Shown here in pieces: positions 1 through 14,923 of a stretch of 64,000 bases of DNA. Position numbers and translations under genes: made by a program. How positions within the stretch are numbered: the stretch's first letter is position 1; the number at the start of each line of letters is the position of its first letter. The DNA comes from Eutrigla gurnardus (lineage: Eukaryota; Chordata; Actinopteri; Perciformes; Triglidae): positions 27,529,169 to 27,593,168 of the forward strand of contig OY741267.1 of NCBI GenBank assembly GCA_963514095.1. The letters are read 5' to 3'. The notes under the pieces are model-generated. The model did no database searches. It had not been told where the DNA came from and saw only the letters and a list, made by a program, of their open reading frames with translations.

Positions 1-149
1 ACACTGCGTTTGTGTTTACCAGACCCGTAGGCCTCACGCACATCCCCGGCCTCTCGTGAACAGACGGGGCGGGGGAATCCTACGCCTTTGACCCGACGCT
101 AGGCTAGCAGCTAGCAGCTACAACGGGCTACAGACGCGTACTAACTCAC

Positions 150-212
150 CCGGAGGACGTGGTAGCCCTCGGAGCCTCCTCCCGGTATCTCCACACTCTG
201 CGCGCCTCCCAT
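150..212 (-). CDS. gorasp2: Golgi reassembly stacking protein 2 (GRASP55), first coding exon only
   Basis: The ATG is at 212-210 and the exon encodes 21 residues beginning MGGAQSVEIPGG and ending GYHVLR, followed by a consensus GTGAGT donor at 149-144. This is the conserved N-terminus of GRASP55/GRASP65 proteins: Gly2 is the myristoylation site that, with the PDZ-like GRASP domain, anchors the protein to Golgi membranes for cisternal stacking and ribbon linking. EGYHVLR starts the first PDZ-like subdomain. I favour GORASP2 over GORASP1 because of the next gene: gad1 lies upstream on the same strand, the human 2q31 arrangement as I remember it. The rest of the gene lies before base 1. Only 21 residues are visible, so paralogue choice rests partly on context. 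Confidence 0.85.
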
Positions 213-360
213 GGCTTCTCGTACGTTCCAGGGCTTTTTGTTGTTGTTGTTGTGGGGAATTAAACAGCAGCTTGTTACCCAGCAGAGGTGAGGAGGATAC
301 CTCAGCCACTCCAACACCGGTACACGTCGCCAAATGGTAAGCGGAGTGATGCGCATGCGC
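213..360 (-). promoter_or_regulatory. gorasp2: Probable gorasp2 5' UTR and promoter
   Basis: Sequence immediately upstream of the gorasp2 ATG. It contains a short (TTG)n run at 239-252, and is more GC-rich than the A/T-rich DNA beyond 400. No TATA box is obvious, as expected for a housekeeping gene. The transcription start cannot be placed by eye; the 3' boundary is the start codon and the 5' boundary is a guess. Confidence 0.4.
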
Positions 361-2689
361 CATTACGTGGCAGGAAATAACGCCTTTTTTCCCCTCTTTC
401 GAAATTTGCAATTCAGTTCATTCATATTATATATTATTATATATATCCATAACAGGGGTTTAGATGTGTTTATAATGTAGTAGCCTAATTTTGACAGAAG
501 AATTGGGAACAAATTGCACTCTTCCATTCACCCCACTTAAACCACTATAATATATACAGTGACATCACAATTGAAATAAACACACTCATTTACTCCACAT
601 ACTATCATGTGTTATTTGATTGCTCCAATTTAGATAATTTGCAACCAGCTGATCTTTCCCATGAAGACAAAGCCTCTGTGTCACACCTTACTACTACATG
701 TAAGTGTGCAGAGAATATTATATATTATATAAATATACCACTTTATCCGTCCTTACAATCCTGCAGTGGAGGTGTGAGTGCTCTGACAATGCTCTCTTTG
801 TTCATTAGAGTCTATTAGCAGCACTCGGATCAGCAAGTTATCCTTTCTTATCCTCTTAATTTTGGACATTCCTTTGTCTGCAATCTCACTTTTTTTTTTA
901 CTTCAATGTAACACTGTCATCAATTATGAATATCTCAGGATATTAAACAACCAGAAAAAAGGCTTGGTACCACAAGTTTGACTAAAAATCATCCCCCAAC
1001 ATGCCCTTTTCCTGTCCCAGAGTTTCTTCTTGTCTCAATCAGAATGAAAATAAACAAAGGAATAGTTTAGGAATATTTTACTTCCATCTATTGTGAGAAA
1101 AGTAATCCTATTAAAGTGATGATTTAATGACATATATGCTCATGGTTATTAATATGGGTCTAATTAAAATGATGCATATTCAGAGGGTGATTGTGCGGAC
1201 AGAGAGTCACCAGCAGAGGGCGCTGGCGTCTCATCACATCCTCACCATTGATCTCACGGTGGAGATCCACGCTTTGACATGTTTGTGTCCTCCGTGTAAA
1301 GGTTACCAATGTGTTTGTTTCTCTGTTATATTTTTGGTTTGGTGAGTTATTGTTGAAGGCAAGAGATGTTGGAAAATAATAAGAAAAGGTACGGGAGGAG
1401 GAAAGAAAAGTGTAAATGAGTGAGAGAGAGAACAGAGGAGAGAAGGAGCTGATAGGAGATGAGGGAGAAGAGCCAATCCAACAGTCAGCCGGGGGCCAAA
1501 CAAAGCCTCCTCCACCAGATTACACAGGGAGGCGTTCATGTATGTGTGTGTGGTTACTGATACAGCCGGTTCAAAGGAAGAGAGGGGCAATAATTAAATG
1601 TCTGTCTTTTTTTTATTTTTTTTATGAGCTGCAGAGACATTTTTTTTTTGTGTGTGTGTGTTTCAATGAGTACGACTCGCTTTTCCCTTTAATAAACTTT
1701 ATTAAGGATCCAGTTTTCCCCCGTAATGCTATGATTCTGTTAAAGTGCCCCCTGGGAAATGTTCCCTTACAGATTTGGTCACATACAGGAGTCATTGGTC
1801 ACATACACGTTACCTTAAATATGATTTATGCAATTGTGCCATTCACATATGGTCCCTAGTTACCGTAAATACTTTGTTAACATAAGTCTTATAGAATACT
1901 GCCATAGTACACATCCATTTACAATGGAAGAAAGAAAGGTGAACATTGTGCAAAGACACAGAGGAGAACTCTTCGTACAAGATATTCCATTGAGTTCCCA
2001 TAAAACACTGAGAATACAAGTAATATGTATTACAATTAATATATACTATATTACAGTAAATGCATTAGGATTCAGACGGATACAACAACACTTTCTTCCC
2101 AGTCTCAAGAGGAGAGTACATTCTCAACATCCTTGTGCTGTTCTCTAAAGTAAAACTGGCTCGACTGCCAGGGGATTATATAGACGTCATTCTTTAATCT
2201 CATCAAAAGGCCAGTCAGTCATTTCAAAACATTCGGTCAAAAAGACTCACAATCACAGAAACAAAAACACACTATAGAAATTGCATCGCAGTCAAGGGGG
2301 GGGGGGGGTCGATAATACGGTAACATTTTTACAAACACCTATAATCTTTAAGAAGTTCTATATGAAGGACGATGGATTGCTCTGTTCCCGATTTTGCTTT
2401 CTTTGGCTGACAAAAAAAAAAATCACCATAAATAAACTTTACTCAGTTCCCGTGATTACATTTACAAATGTATTACACATGTAATACACATAAAAGATAC
2501 ATGTACAATAAAATACCTGAATCTTGCAAACAGTGGAAATGCAATAAATATGAGTTTTTCTTATATAATCAAATATTAACAGTTGGACAATGTCATAAAC
2601 ACCTATAGGGGGGGGGTATCACACGATTGCATGGAACAGACAACGAGCCAGCGTTTTACAAGTTGAGAGTCGTCACAGACTTGGGATAG
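361..2689. other. Intergenic, no gene seen
   Basis: Between the gorasp2 5' end and the gad1 3' end. A/T-rich, with only short open frames that show no family resemblance and no splice-supported exons. It includes a G run at 2,297-2,308 and scattered poly-T tracts. Nothing else can be supported. Confidence 0.6.
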
Positions 2690-3330
<641 letters not shown>

Positions 3331-4887
3331 CTACAGGTCTTGACCCAGCCTCTCGATCTCATCGATGAGGAAGTCGATGTCGGACTGGGTGGCTGCCAGG
3401 TTGGACACCACCATGCGGAAAAAGTTGACGTTCTTGCCCTGAGGCTGGTAGCCCACCATGGTGGTCCCCGACTCCATCATCATGGCCTTGATCTTCGGCG
3501 CCACCTGGTGGAGTAAAAAACACGACAAATTACACTATTTGTTATAAATTAGGAAGACAAAATACATTGTATAAGATAAGCCTAGAGTCATTTCTAGGTT
3601 TTGACTAGTGATGAAACATCAGCGACAGTTATTTCATGACTGGTGGTGAAATAGCTGTCAGGTCGGTGTCTTACCCTGTGGAGCTTCTCTCGCCGCTCCT
3701 CGCCGTCAGGCATGCCTCTCAGGCTGGGAGGGATGTACCAGAAGCAAACATTGGTGTGCTGAGGCTGCAGACAGAAATAATAACACGGTTAATACACACA
3801 CACACACACACACACACACAAATACAAAATACAAAATGAAGAATGATGGATGTAGGGAAAAGAGAGCAAGATAAATCCTGTGACAGAGAAGAGTTATGAA
3901 GCATTAAATGCTTCCTGTCATGCCAGTTCAGCTTATTTAACTAAACAGGATGTAATAGTGAAAACAACCTTGTTAGAATAGAAGATGAGAGGAACTCACC
4001 TCTCCATCAAACACCATCTGATATCCCTCCCTGTTCTTGATCTTGTTGTACAGGTACTGAGACAGGTCCAAGCACCTGTCAATGTGCTGCTCAAACCCGA
4101 TGGTGCCCTGCAGGAGAAAAAAGGCTGTCAACACTAATTACAACAACAAAAAACTATTCCTGTAGTCTGTTAAAGACGTTTTTAATCACCTTGGCTTTCC
4201 ACATGAGCCAGAACTTAAAGATGTCGACGTGCCGGCCACACTGGATGGCTTTGTCTCCCGTGTCGTAGGTGACGTCGTACTGTTTGTCTGGTTGGAACAG
4301 GTAGCCGGCACACATGGAGTTACAACCAGCCAGGATTCCCTGCAGACACACATAATACATGGTTAATCTTTCTTTTTTCCCTCCACGGCTCCAAAATCAA
4401 CAGTACAGACATCCTATACTAGAGTAGAAGTACAGATACTTGTGTTTAAAAAGACTGGTAAAAAGTAGAAGTACTGATTCAACTTCTTTACTCAAGTAAA
4501 AGTGAAATACTACAGGAAAAAAAAGTATTTTATGCGAGGCTTATTAAAAGTCACGTCATATTAATAAGGAAATCAAACGATAATTCTCCTCAAATGCATT
4601 AAAACTAAAGAGTAGAAAGGACAGATACTTGTTTTAAAATGTAGTGGAGTAAAAATAAAAGGTTGTCAAAAAAAGAAATACTCAAGTAAAAGTAAAGATA
4701 CCTGAAAATTCTACTTAAGTAAAGGAACAAAGTATTTGTACTTCTTTACTTTGCACCTCTGTAAACTAATATGAACATGTAGTATCATGTACAGGATGCA
4801 ATGTGGTCATTTTCAAAAAGAACAATAAAGAATGATAATAATAATAATTCAGGTACAACGAACACAAATAAAAACCTGCATATGTTT

Positions 4888-4926
<39 letters not shown>

Positions 4927-6386
4927 TCCGGTACCTTCTCTCTGACCAGGATCGCGGAGCACTGCAGAGGCACGCCCATCATCTTGTGAGGGTTCCATGT
5001 GACAGAGTTGGCCCTGCAAAGTTGAATTCATGTCTTAAAGCATGTCTGAAGGCGGATCCACTGGTGCTTTAAATAAGTGACGCAGAGCGGCGCGTTCCCT
5101 CACCTCTCCACTCCATTCAGCTTGTGGCGATGCTTCCTGGACATCAGCAGTCCACCGCCCCACGCGCCCTGAGGAGACAGCACTTAGATAGGCGGGTGTG
5201 CAAAGCGACGAACGTACATTCCTACCATCTCTACGGCGTCAACTACTCACATCCACGTGGAGCCACAGGTTGTACTTCTCGCAGATGTCAGCGATCTCAT
5301 TGATGGGGTCGAAGGCGCCGTACACCGTGGAGCCGGCTGTGGCGTTGACGAACAACGGCACGTAACCCTGAATCAGAATCAACACGCAGAGGGTTGAAGA
5401 GGGGACACGAATGAGGGGGAAACTAAAAGGGGGAGGAAGGGAGAAAACTACCGACCTTCTGTTTGGCGTCAATGATCTTGGCCTCCAGATCTGCAGGAAT
5501 GACTCTCCCTCTGGAAGACATATTATCATCACATACCACGCCATCTTTTTCTGTATCAACTGCGGCTTTAAATCAACGTGATTCCTCACCTCTCGTCTGT
5601 GTTCAGAAGGATCACGTTCTCGGTGCCAAAACCCAGAGCAGCTCCGGCCTTCTTTATGGAGTAGTGACTCTGTAGGGACACATTCATCTTTCATTAAAGG
5701 TAGTCATGGGACGATATAAAATAAATGTCCTGTCACAAATAATTGCTATATACAATATTATCCTGTTAATCATCGAAAATGTGCTTAAAGCTCTTAAAAT
5801 GGTACAAAAACATACTGGAATCACTTGAAATGTATCAAGAAACTAATATTTTCATTTGAATTAATTGAATAAATAAAGATATGTTTTAGTGAAAAACAAT
5901 CTAGTAATCATATTTAAGATGATCAAAAATCCCCCGGCATAAATAAAGGATACAAATTATATTTAATATACAATATACATTTTTTTTTTGGTATCCTGTA
6001 TTTTTCAACTGTCATGATAGTGAGCTAGACAGCTTTTTTCAAATCACTCGATATCCATGATTATCCCGATATTGGATATTCACCACGATCAACTTATTGC
6101 GAGTGTTTCTAATCGCGATCTGCGATAAAATCCTATCGTCCCCTCAGGCTAGAAATAATAACAGCATGAAATAACAGAGTGGAGAGATCGTGTGAGGTAA
6201 CTGCTACTCTCCCTGTCACGCTGTCAGCTGTGCTTAGCTGTGTGGACAAAGTTGACGCGGTAATAGCAAAGAATCCATAAAATTAGCCACTGCCTGGATT
6301 CAAATAGACCTTCTGATTATTACCGGACCTCCGAAATGGCCTCAATCTACCGCCAACGAAGCATAGCGTCTGCTTTATTAGCATGT

Positions 6387-6474
<88 letters not shown>

Positions 6475-7172
6475 AGACGTACGTGTTCGGATGTGAACAG
6501 GACGAGGCGAGGAGCGGCCGACATGCCCTTGGTCTTGACCTCGGGGAAGTACTTGTACCGTGCAATCATCACACTGTACATGTTGGAAATAGCGCCCCCT
6601 GTTGAGAAGAGACGGACACGTCAGCACCTTGGACAGCGACGCCAGTTTGCAGGAATTGAAAAATGACGGACTCTACCTGGTGAAAAGATCCCGTCTCCCT
6701 CTCCGCTGGGCCAGCCGATCATCTCTCTCATCTTCTTCAGAGTCAGCTGCTCCATCAACACAAACACCGGAGCGATCTCGTAGGTGAACCTGCCGATGAC
6801 ATCACAACGTACGGAGAACAGTGTCAGTGGACGCCGCCGCAGTGGTGGAGGCGTTTACGTCTGCTTGGTGAGCGAGTGGAATATAAAAAGATTCTTATGC
6901 ACACACACATATGCAGATAAGGAAGCCTAAACACACACACACAGGCTCGTTGGTTTTTCATTAGCCTTACTATAATTCCATCCACAGAGCACAAACTGGA
7001 GCTAATTAAAAAAATGTCTGATAGGAGTCGGGCCGCAAACATTCGTATTCAAAGGCTTTCTAAAAATCACTCAGTGGTTTAATTAAAGCCCACAAAGCTC
7101 TGATGGCTATCTGTCAATCCTGCCAATCTCCCAGTCTGAATGGGGCTGATTTGATGGCTGAGAGGAGTGTGT

Positions 7173-7225
<53 letters not shown>

Positions 7226-8525
7226 ACGGAAAGACAGGGAGAGTGTTTTGAAGAGATAACACTCACTATTGACCCCCGAAATTCAGAAACTGAGGAAGAC
7301 AATTTCATCCTTTCATTAACAGAAATGAAAAAAGACAAAAGAGGACAAAAAGTAATATCCACAACACAGGAATGATTCTTAGAGAGGCAAGAGACGGAGG
7401 ATTTTCATAAAATGGTGGATGTGTTTCTGATCTCGGCTCACAGAGAGATGAAAACAAAAGAGCAACAGTCCTGGAAAAGTAGCTCACAGGAAGCAAACTG
7501 GTTCCTAACCGACAGGCCGTCTCATCGGCTCCCACACACAACACCCCCCCTTAGGACGGATCCCCGTTTACCCTGCTTTTACTGTAATGAGGCCAGTTAC
7601 ACAACACTCCTCCACTCTTATCACCGCCACCGCCACCATCTAAAAACACCAGCGTCTCCCATCTTCTTCCATTCCCCTCCGTTCTGTTCACGAGTATCTG
7701 AACGAGGGCTGAAGCGATTTCGTAACTCGGCTGGAGAAGGAGGAGGGACGAAGGCTGCGAGCTCCGGGGGAGCCGATGGGAAACAATGCAACGGAGGGAA
7801 AAACAGTGACAGAGGACAACAAAGGAAGAGGAGGGGATGATGTGGGAGCGCAGCGAGGAAAGAATACAGAAACAAAAACAGCAAAAACAAAGCAAAAGGG
7901 GAGTGGTGGAGGATAGGGGAGAAGAGGAGAATAGAGCTGAATGCTACGGTGGAGGATAGGTGGAAGAACGATTAAAAGGATGAAGAAATAGAGAAGAAAT
8001 GTTTCTCTTGTAATTATTCCCAGGGAGAGCTCACACAAAGTGATTGGAAATATAGTCTGGTCAATACACCAGATTCAGCTGTGAACAGGGACAAAAACAG
8101 ATAAAATCACAAAGAACACAAAATGGCTTATTATGTAGCCTCGCGCTAGCCTCATTAAAAACATTTTTTATGTATATATTTGAATTTTGTTCCATGTAAG
8201 GAACACAAACACATGGGTGTATCCCTTTGATTCGTCTTCTTCAAATGTATCCACCGCAGAAAAGGGACAAAGCCGGTTCACCTTTTTAAAATTCTCCTTC
8301 TCTCCGCGAGTCATTTCACGCTGTAATGACAATAATGGTGATCATTATCACAATCAGAGCCAATCATTGGTCTTTTCAGGGTGAAAATTACCCCTCAGTC
8401 ACCTGCCCGTCTCTGGGGGACGGCCCCTAAATGCCCTCATTATCGTCATCAAGGGCACTCTGTGTGTGTTAGTCTGTTTGAATGCGTGTGTGTGCGTCTC
8501 TATGTGACTAACCCCTCTGACCCCC

Positions 8526-8557
<32 letters not shown>

Positions 8558-8804
8558 ACCTCACTCTCCTCTCAGCCCCTCAGAGGAGTCGGTCCGTATC
8601 CACGGGGACAATAGAGCCAGAATGAGGACTCTGCAGGGAGCAGCAGCAGCCAGTTTCCACAGTGTGACATGGTTTTCTGTGCAGCCGGAGAACATTGTGT
8701 GTCAGTGTGGGGCCCAGCTGGCCTATCTGCTAAGACCAGCTCACAATGAGCCTGCAGTCAATGGACTGGAAACCCTAGCTGCTGTATCTGGGACAGTCAG
8801 AGCT

Positions 8805-8838
<34 letters not shown>

Positions 8839-11800
8839 ATTATGAAAGTGTGCACCCGAGTGTGAATTCAATAGCCTCGTCTTCGACCGGGAGACGAGCA
8901 GGGAACGTTTCTTTCCTAAGGAGGGGAGGATTCCTTCGCTAATGTTTTAAGAAATCGGATAAGTGAAGTGTCTGAATTTATTTTAGAGTCTGAGTTTATT
9001 ATCTTTGCATTGATCTTTGCTTCAGCGGCCGGTCGAGGACGACAGATTGTGCATATTGGCCTCTGCCCACCACTTATCTGCCGTGGTGTCATCGCTCGGT
9101 TTGCACCATGAAACTCTGCCTCGACATCATGATGCCGAGGAAAACTCTGTCAGATTTGTTAAGATATTTAAGAGACCAGTTCTGGTTTCAAGCTGTTTTT
9201 AAAATAATTCTGTCAGTTTTCTTCTTTTAGCAGCTTAATAATCTACACACTGAATAACCCAGCTTTTCTTTTCTCATACATAAGAGCAATTACTTGACTT
9301 ATCAATTCGATTTTAATTTTTCTAAATTCTCAGGATTGTTCTTTTTCTTATGCGATAGTAAATTGAGTATTTTCAACAACGTTTCAAGGTGTCATGTAGG
9401 CTTTTGGAAAGTATATATATAAAGGAGTATTCACTATTTTTTTTAAATATTTTGCAAACCAAAAGACCAATTGATTTATTGAGAAAAGATTCAGCTGATT
9501 AAATGATATTATAGTAATTGTTGGTTGCTACATAAGAGCACTTAACAGTTTATTCTCTGGTTTACCCTCAAAGTCACTCTTAATACTTACTCATTTTCTA
9601 GATTTCCAAAGTGCATGAAGCTATTCTTGGTTTTGTTGTAGAGGGATTTGTTTCTACTATAATGAGGAAATCAACCTAATATTATTTACTCATCCCTGCA
9701 CTGATAATGAATTGACAGAGCCATAAATAATAGATGTTCTTGTCTATGCGTGTCACCTCGTGTGTGCATGTTTTTCATTCTACTCCAGTCGTCGTAACAC
9801 AGAGTTGAATCTTATTTACAGCATGAGTGTGCGGGTGAGAGAGTTCGTGTGTGTGTGTGTGTGAGACTGTGATGCTGACGTGGTTCATGCCCTCTATCAG
9901 ACTGGGCCACCATGTAACTGTGACCTGAGATCAATATGCAATCTAACCACCCCTGGGGCTGCGCTGCCTCCCGTATACAGTACAGCACGGAGGCCGTCTC
10001 CCGCCCGTCAATACGCAGTCTCAACAGGACAAACCGAACACTTTATATAACCGCCCAAATGTGGAACGACCTGAGAGGAAACCGAAATAAGCACTTCCAC
10101 CAGGGCTGTATATGGTAATGACTGGGGGCTGTTTCCAGTGGCTTACACACTTGGATATCTCAGGTGTCCTGCTGTGACATGTAAAGGGTGTCCCCCCCCC
10201 CCCCCCTCGTATACAGAGCTGTATAACTTACATGTTGGTGTTTGCAGTGGAGGTGAGCCACTCTCCAGCCAGACCGATGATGTCCAGACCAGAGGACAAC
10301 TGGTTGAAGAATCGAGGGTGACCTAAACATGAAAAATACAACCATCTTAATCAATATTGTGAATTATACTCAAGTCTGATTTAATTAAGTACCTTGTGTT
10401 AGCTCTCTTGTGTATTTTTCTTGTCTAGTGAATGTGAGTTTAATTCTAATGTTCCCTATAATATCGTAAATCTGAACAGGGACTACCTCTGTGAGGGACT
10501 CAAGCTTTATATAAAGAGTCCATTAGCTCTGGGAAGACATATATAATAAGTAAAATGTCCTGTAGGCTAAAGCTGACCGTCTATATGATTGTGTAAATAA
10601 ATAAAAAGAATGTCTTCATTCCAATGTTCCCAGTTGTTGAGCCATGAAACCTGACATAGCACTGTTCAGTGTACATAATTACATTGGGAATATGACAGCC
10701 ATTTAGACTCCAGGCCCGGAGCCTAAATGCGGTCACGGATAGAAGCACCTCGTGGAGGTGGTGCCGCACGACTCGCACAATAAATACGTGAGTAAGTTCT
10801 GAACACACAGACGTGAAAAACAAATCTAATATCAATGAAAGTGCTGCTTAGCAGCGTGAGGGAAAAGGGAGAGATCGGCTTTATGTTTCAGCACCGCGGA
10901 CAGCTCCTCCGGTGGGGTTTCACAAGATTGAGCACAAAAAACCCACACACCCGAATGAAAAGTGGTGTTGAGTTGTGGAAACGGCAGACCCCGTGTGATA
11001 TATAAAGCCCAAGGGACAGTTTGAGCGTTGTCGTTATTAACAGCTTGAAACGGCCCGTGTTGAGACGCCCTCGGGCGACACTTGCTTTAATAAGTCGAGG
11101 GGAAAGAAAAGGAGGATGTCAACCGAATTACCAAGGGGACAATAAATAAGGCAGTCAGTGTAAACGGCTGCACACTATCTCGCAAACAGCTCCTTCTCGT
11201 AGGTTTGACTTGACAAATGCACATTAAATTATAAAATGCACTGTAAAATCCTCACAGTAGAGTACATTATGCTTCATATGATGAGATATATATGACTATA
11301 TATATGCCTGCAGATAAAAATACTTTGTTTGAAGGTTAATTGCTTTACACTCTGTGTCCTTACGCTATTTAAAATAATTTGCCACCATATGAATTATTCA
11401 ATCCGCCCTTTTTTTCCCTTCCATGCAGCCCTATGGTACAGCTCAACCTTGAGCGCGTCCTGGCCCTACCTGTCCGGACGCCATATTTAAGCGTGTCCCT
11501 GCAGTCCACCAGGATCTGCTCCAGGGATTCGGGCTGGTCGGAGAGCTCCAGGTTGAAGCCCTCCATGCCCTCCAGGAGCTGGTGAGGGTGGTGGAAGTCC
11601 AGCACCTTGGTGGAGCGGTCGAAGGTCTTCTTGACATAGTTGGTGAGGATGTCCACTATCTCCAACATAAACTGGATGGTAGGCTCCTCCCCATTTTTGG
11701 CTGGCAGCAGGTCTAAAGACGTGAGGAGAAAAGTGGAGGACATTTAGAGTGATTAACTGAAATATTGTTATATTAAATAACTAAGAGCCAGACTCTGAGT

Positions 11801-13247
11801 ATGTTAATCACCGCTAATCGAGTGGCCTTTAGAAACAGTCAATACTCATTCTATTTAGTCCAAATTTGATTTTGCATTTCTTACATTTTTTTTCCTATTG
11901 GTGACCTTTGTCTAATAATTATATTCTTTGGTCGACTAACAATTAAGTCAAGACTAATATCATCAGTAGGAAGGCCTATCTTCTCCATATAGGAGTAGTA
12001 TAGCTTGCCTCTGGGTGATGGTTGGACTTTGAAATCGTATTGACTCTGGACATTTTGAGTGTATTCTAGTCCTGCTCAATGTGTCCTGAGTTCTGTTGTG
12101 ATGACACTATCAATAAAATGGAATTAAATTGAATTGAATATAGGCATAAAGTTGGCTTTAAGCTGAGCAGTTATGTTTGTCTCAACGGGTAGGCTATAGA
12201 AACCACAAGAGATTACAAATACAATATTAGCATGCATTTATTTTTATTTTTTTTAATTATGTAGGTGTAAATGTTTTATCAGCAACAACCCCCAGACTCT
12301 GGTTCTGTTTCTAGATGAACGTTAGTTGTCATCCTCTAGAAAATACTTCTATATGGTGTAAAGAGCTTAACAACATTATAGCAAAAATAAAAAAAGATAA
12401 TAAAAATAAAGGTAATAACCAAGAAAACTGAAGACAGGCCTCTCCTTCTCTGGTTGGAGGCCTTTAACGGTCACATTAATCTGAAGTTATGACTGACCAC
12501 GTGACGCAGAAGCTCTAATAAAGCACTGTTCCGAGAAATAATAAACAATTGATGTATTTATGTATTTGTACGTGAAGCGCGTGCATGTCTCACCTCTGGC
12601 GAACAGGTTGGAGAAGTCGGTGTCGTTGAGGCGGAAGCGCGCGTCCCTGTCGCTGTTGTCGCACGAGAGCAGGTTCTTCTGGCCCGCGAGCCTCCCTTTC
12701 TCGTCCAGGCTGTTGTTCTTCTGCAGGAACCCTAGGGTGTTACACGGCGGGGGGCACGAGTTATCACCAAACACCTCCATCCCGAGGGAAAAGACCAAAT
12801 TATGGGACCAAAAACAGAGTTTTATAAAATAATTAAATACATAAACGAATAATGAATGTCCAAATACGTAGATTTTCTGAAGGTTAATATCTATAAGTTA
12901 GCTCCTAATGTCCTGAGTTCTTTCATGAGCAATACGTTTTTCACTTGGAAACCAATCTCCAGCCCATATATGTATCCGCGCGCGCAGGGAAGAGGGGAAT
13001 GGGTGGGTGCAAGCGCCACCCTGTGACGTCACAACCACACCCCGGTGAGGAAGCACCCAGTCCACAGACGGATCGGTTCAGTGGACCGACCCGCGCTAAC
13101 AACCCAATGAACACCCCACAAAGAGGGGTTAATGGAGGCCGCGCAGAGCCCTGGAGCGCTCGAGCCTGCATATGCTTTGAAATCTCATATTGATCATTTT
13201 ATAGGTTCTTTATATCTGCAGGATAACGTGGTCACGTGTGAGCCTGT

Positions 13248-13329
<82 letters not shown>

Positions 13330-14867
13330 TTATCTGTAAGCGTATAAATGATCGTCTCTTATAATTGTTTAATGGAAACACCATAACACCATGCTCATTA
13401 CGTCCTATATGACATATTTGAAATCAATATTCGACACCCTCTAACTGCCAAAGTCTCACGTGTAGAAATACTCCCATTCACATTCGATTCCGGTCCGTTA
13501 AAATGTCATTGAGACCGATCAAAGTCTATCGGTGTCAACGTATTCGATTATTTGGTGTTAATCGATTTCTGCCACACAAAAAAACAGGCACACGATGCCA
13601 CGTTTCAATGGCTCGTACATGATATTCATGCAAGAATTATTTTTTATTTTATTTACATTTTTGAGTCGAAATGAACGTCAAACTATTCTCAGGATGCCAG
13701 TGAGACTTTCCAACATAAAGATCGTATATATTGTTATTTGTAAAGATCTGAATGGGAAATGAAAATACCGGTTATTCTAAGGGGCTTTCGAGGCCTGTCT
13801 CGAGGATTTTTCCTCTTGAGGGTGAAATGGAGGAGACGTGGGGGGGTCGTGGGGGGTGTTATCCGGGTCTCTCATCATCAGACCTACAGGCTAATGTCCA
13901 CTGACCTTTAGAAGATGGAAACCCACTGTGACAGTCCTGGATGGCTCTAAACAGCCGTTATCATGGCCTACTTCAGGCCTCTAAATTGGTTTATTTATAT
14001 ATATATAAAACAGAAGCTAGATGACACATTTAAAAGGATTAGATTATTATGGATACATTATACATTCTTCAAAAACTGCTTTATTTCTCTAAGATGTAAA
14101 AAAAATAAATAAAAATGTGACAACGTTTTGTGTACCAAAAAAAAAAAAAAAAAAAACTTACCACAAATCTTCATCCCCAGTTTCCGCGTGCATCCGTGCA
14201 TCCACGCGTATTCGTTGGCTAAAACAGAATGAGCGTTTTGAGTCTGTGGCGTGCATGCGGCCGCGGAGGCGACGTGGACGAGCGGCTGATGGATATAAAG
14301 CTGGTGGAGCACAGTGAGCACAGTGGAGGCGGGATGCGGACGGCTCTTGGCCGGGTGTGTGACTCTGAGCACTCGCTGTTATTTTTGTATTTTTTTTTTT
14401 TTTGTCTCTCATTGTTTCTCATTTCTACTTGTTTATTTTAATTATGATAAGGGGATGAGTCTGATAACATTTCCGATTTGAAGTTCAATCAATAGGCAGT
14501 GACAGTGGCCCCGCAAGGCACATCCACGGCTCACACACCCAGCCAAGGGGCGGACTGGAATTAACGCCCGTGAAATGAGCTCACGGAGGAGGGCAGGAAT
14601 TAATTGAGTGAAACACAGTATGTGACTGGAGCGAGCTGGAAATGTCTGTGGCCGGGCGTGATGCAGAAGCTTCATAGTGGGGTCCACGGTGCGGCGCATG
14701 CACGCGAGCGTGGACGTCATGCGCGAGCAGCGATGGAGCAGAAAAAGCCAGAGGGAATACAGAAATAAAAAGAACCCGATGGAAAAGTTTCCAAAGAGAA
14801 GTATTCAAATTTTATCGAAGCAATAGAGAGAGAAAACCAGAGAACAGCCCGAGGTGCTGAGGCCAAG

Positions 14868-14923
<56 letters not shown>

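Noticed and set aside
7412..7895. Overlapping open frames of 114-142 codons in the long gad1 intron
   Set aside because: Purine-rich composition, no conservation pattern I recognise, and the region is inside an intron with consistent gad1 splicing on both sides.
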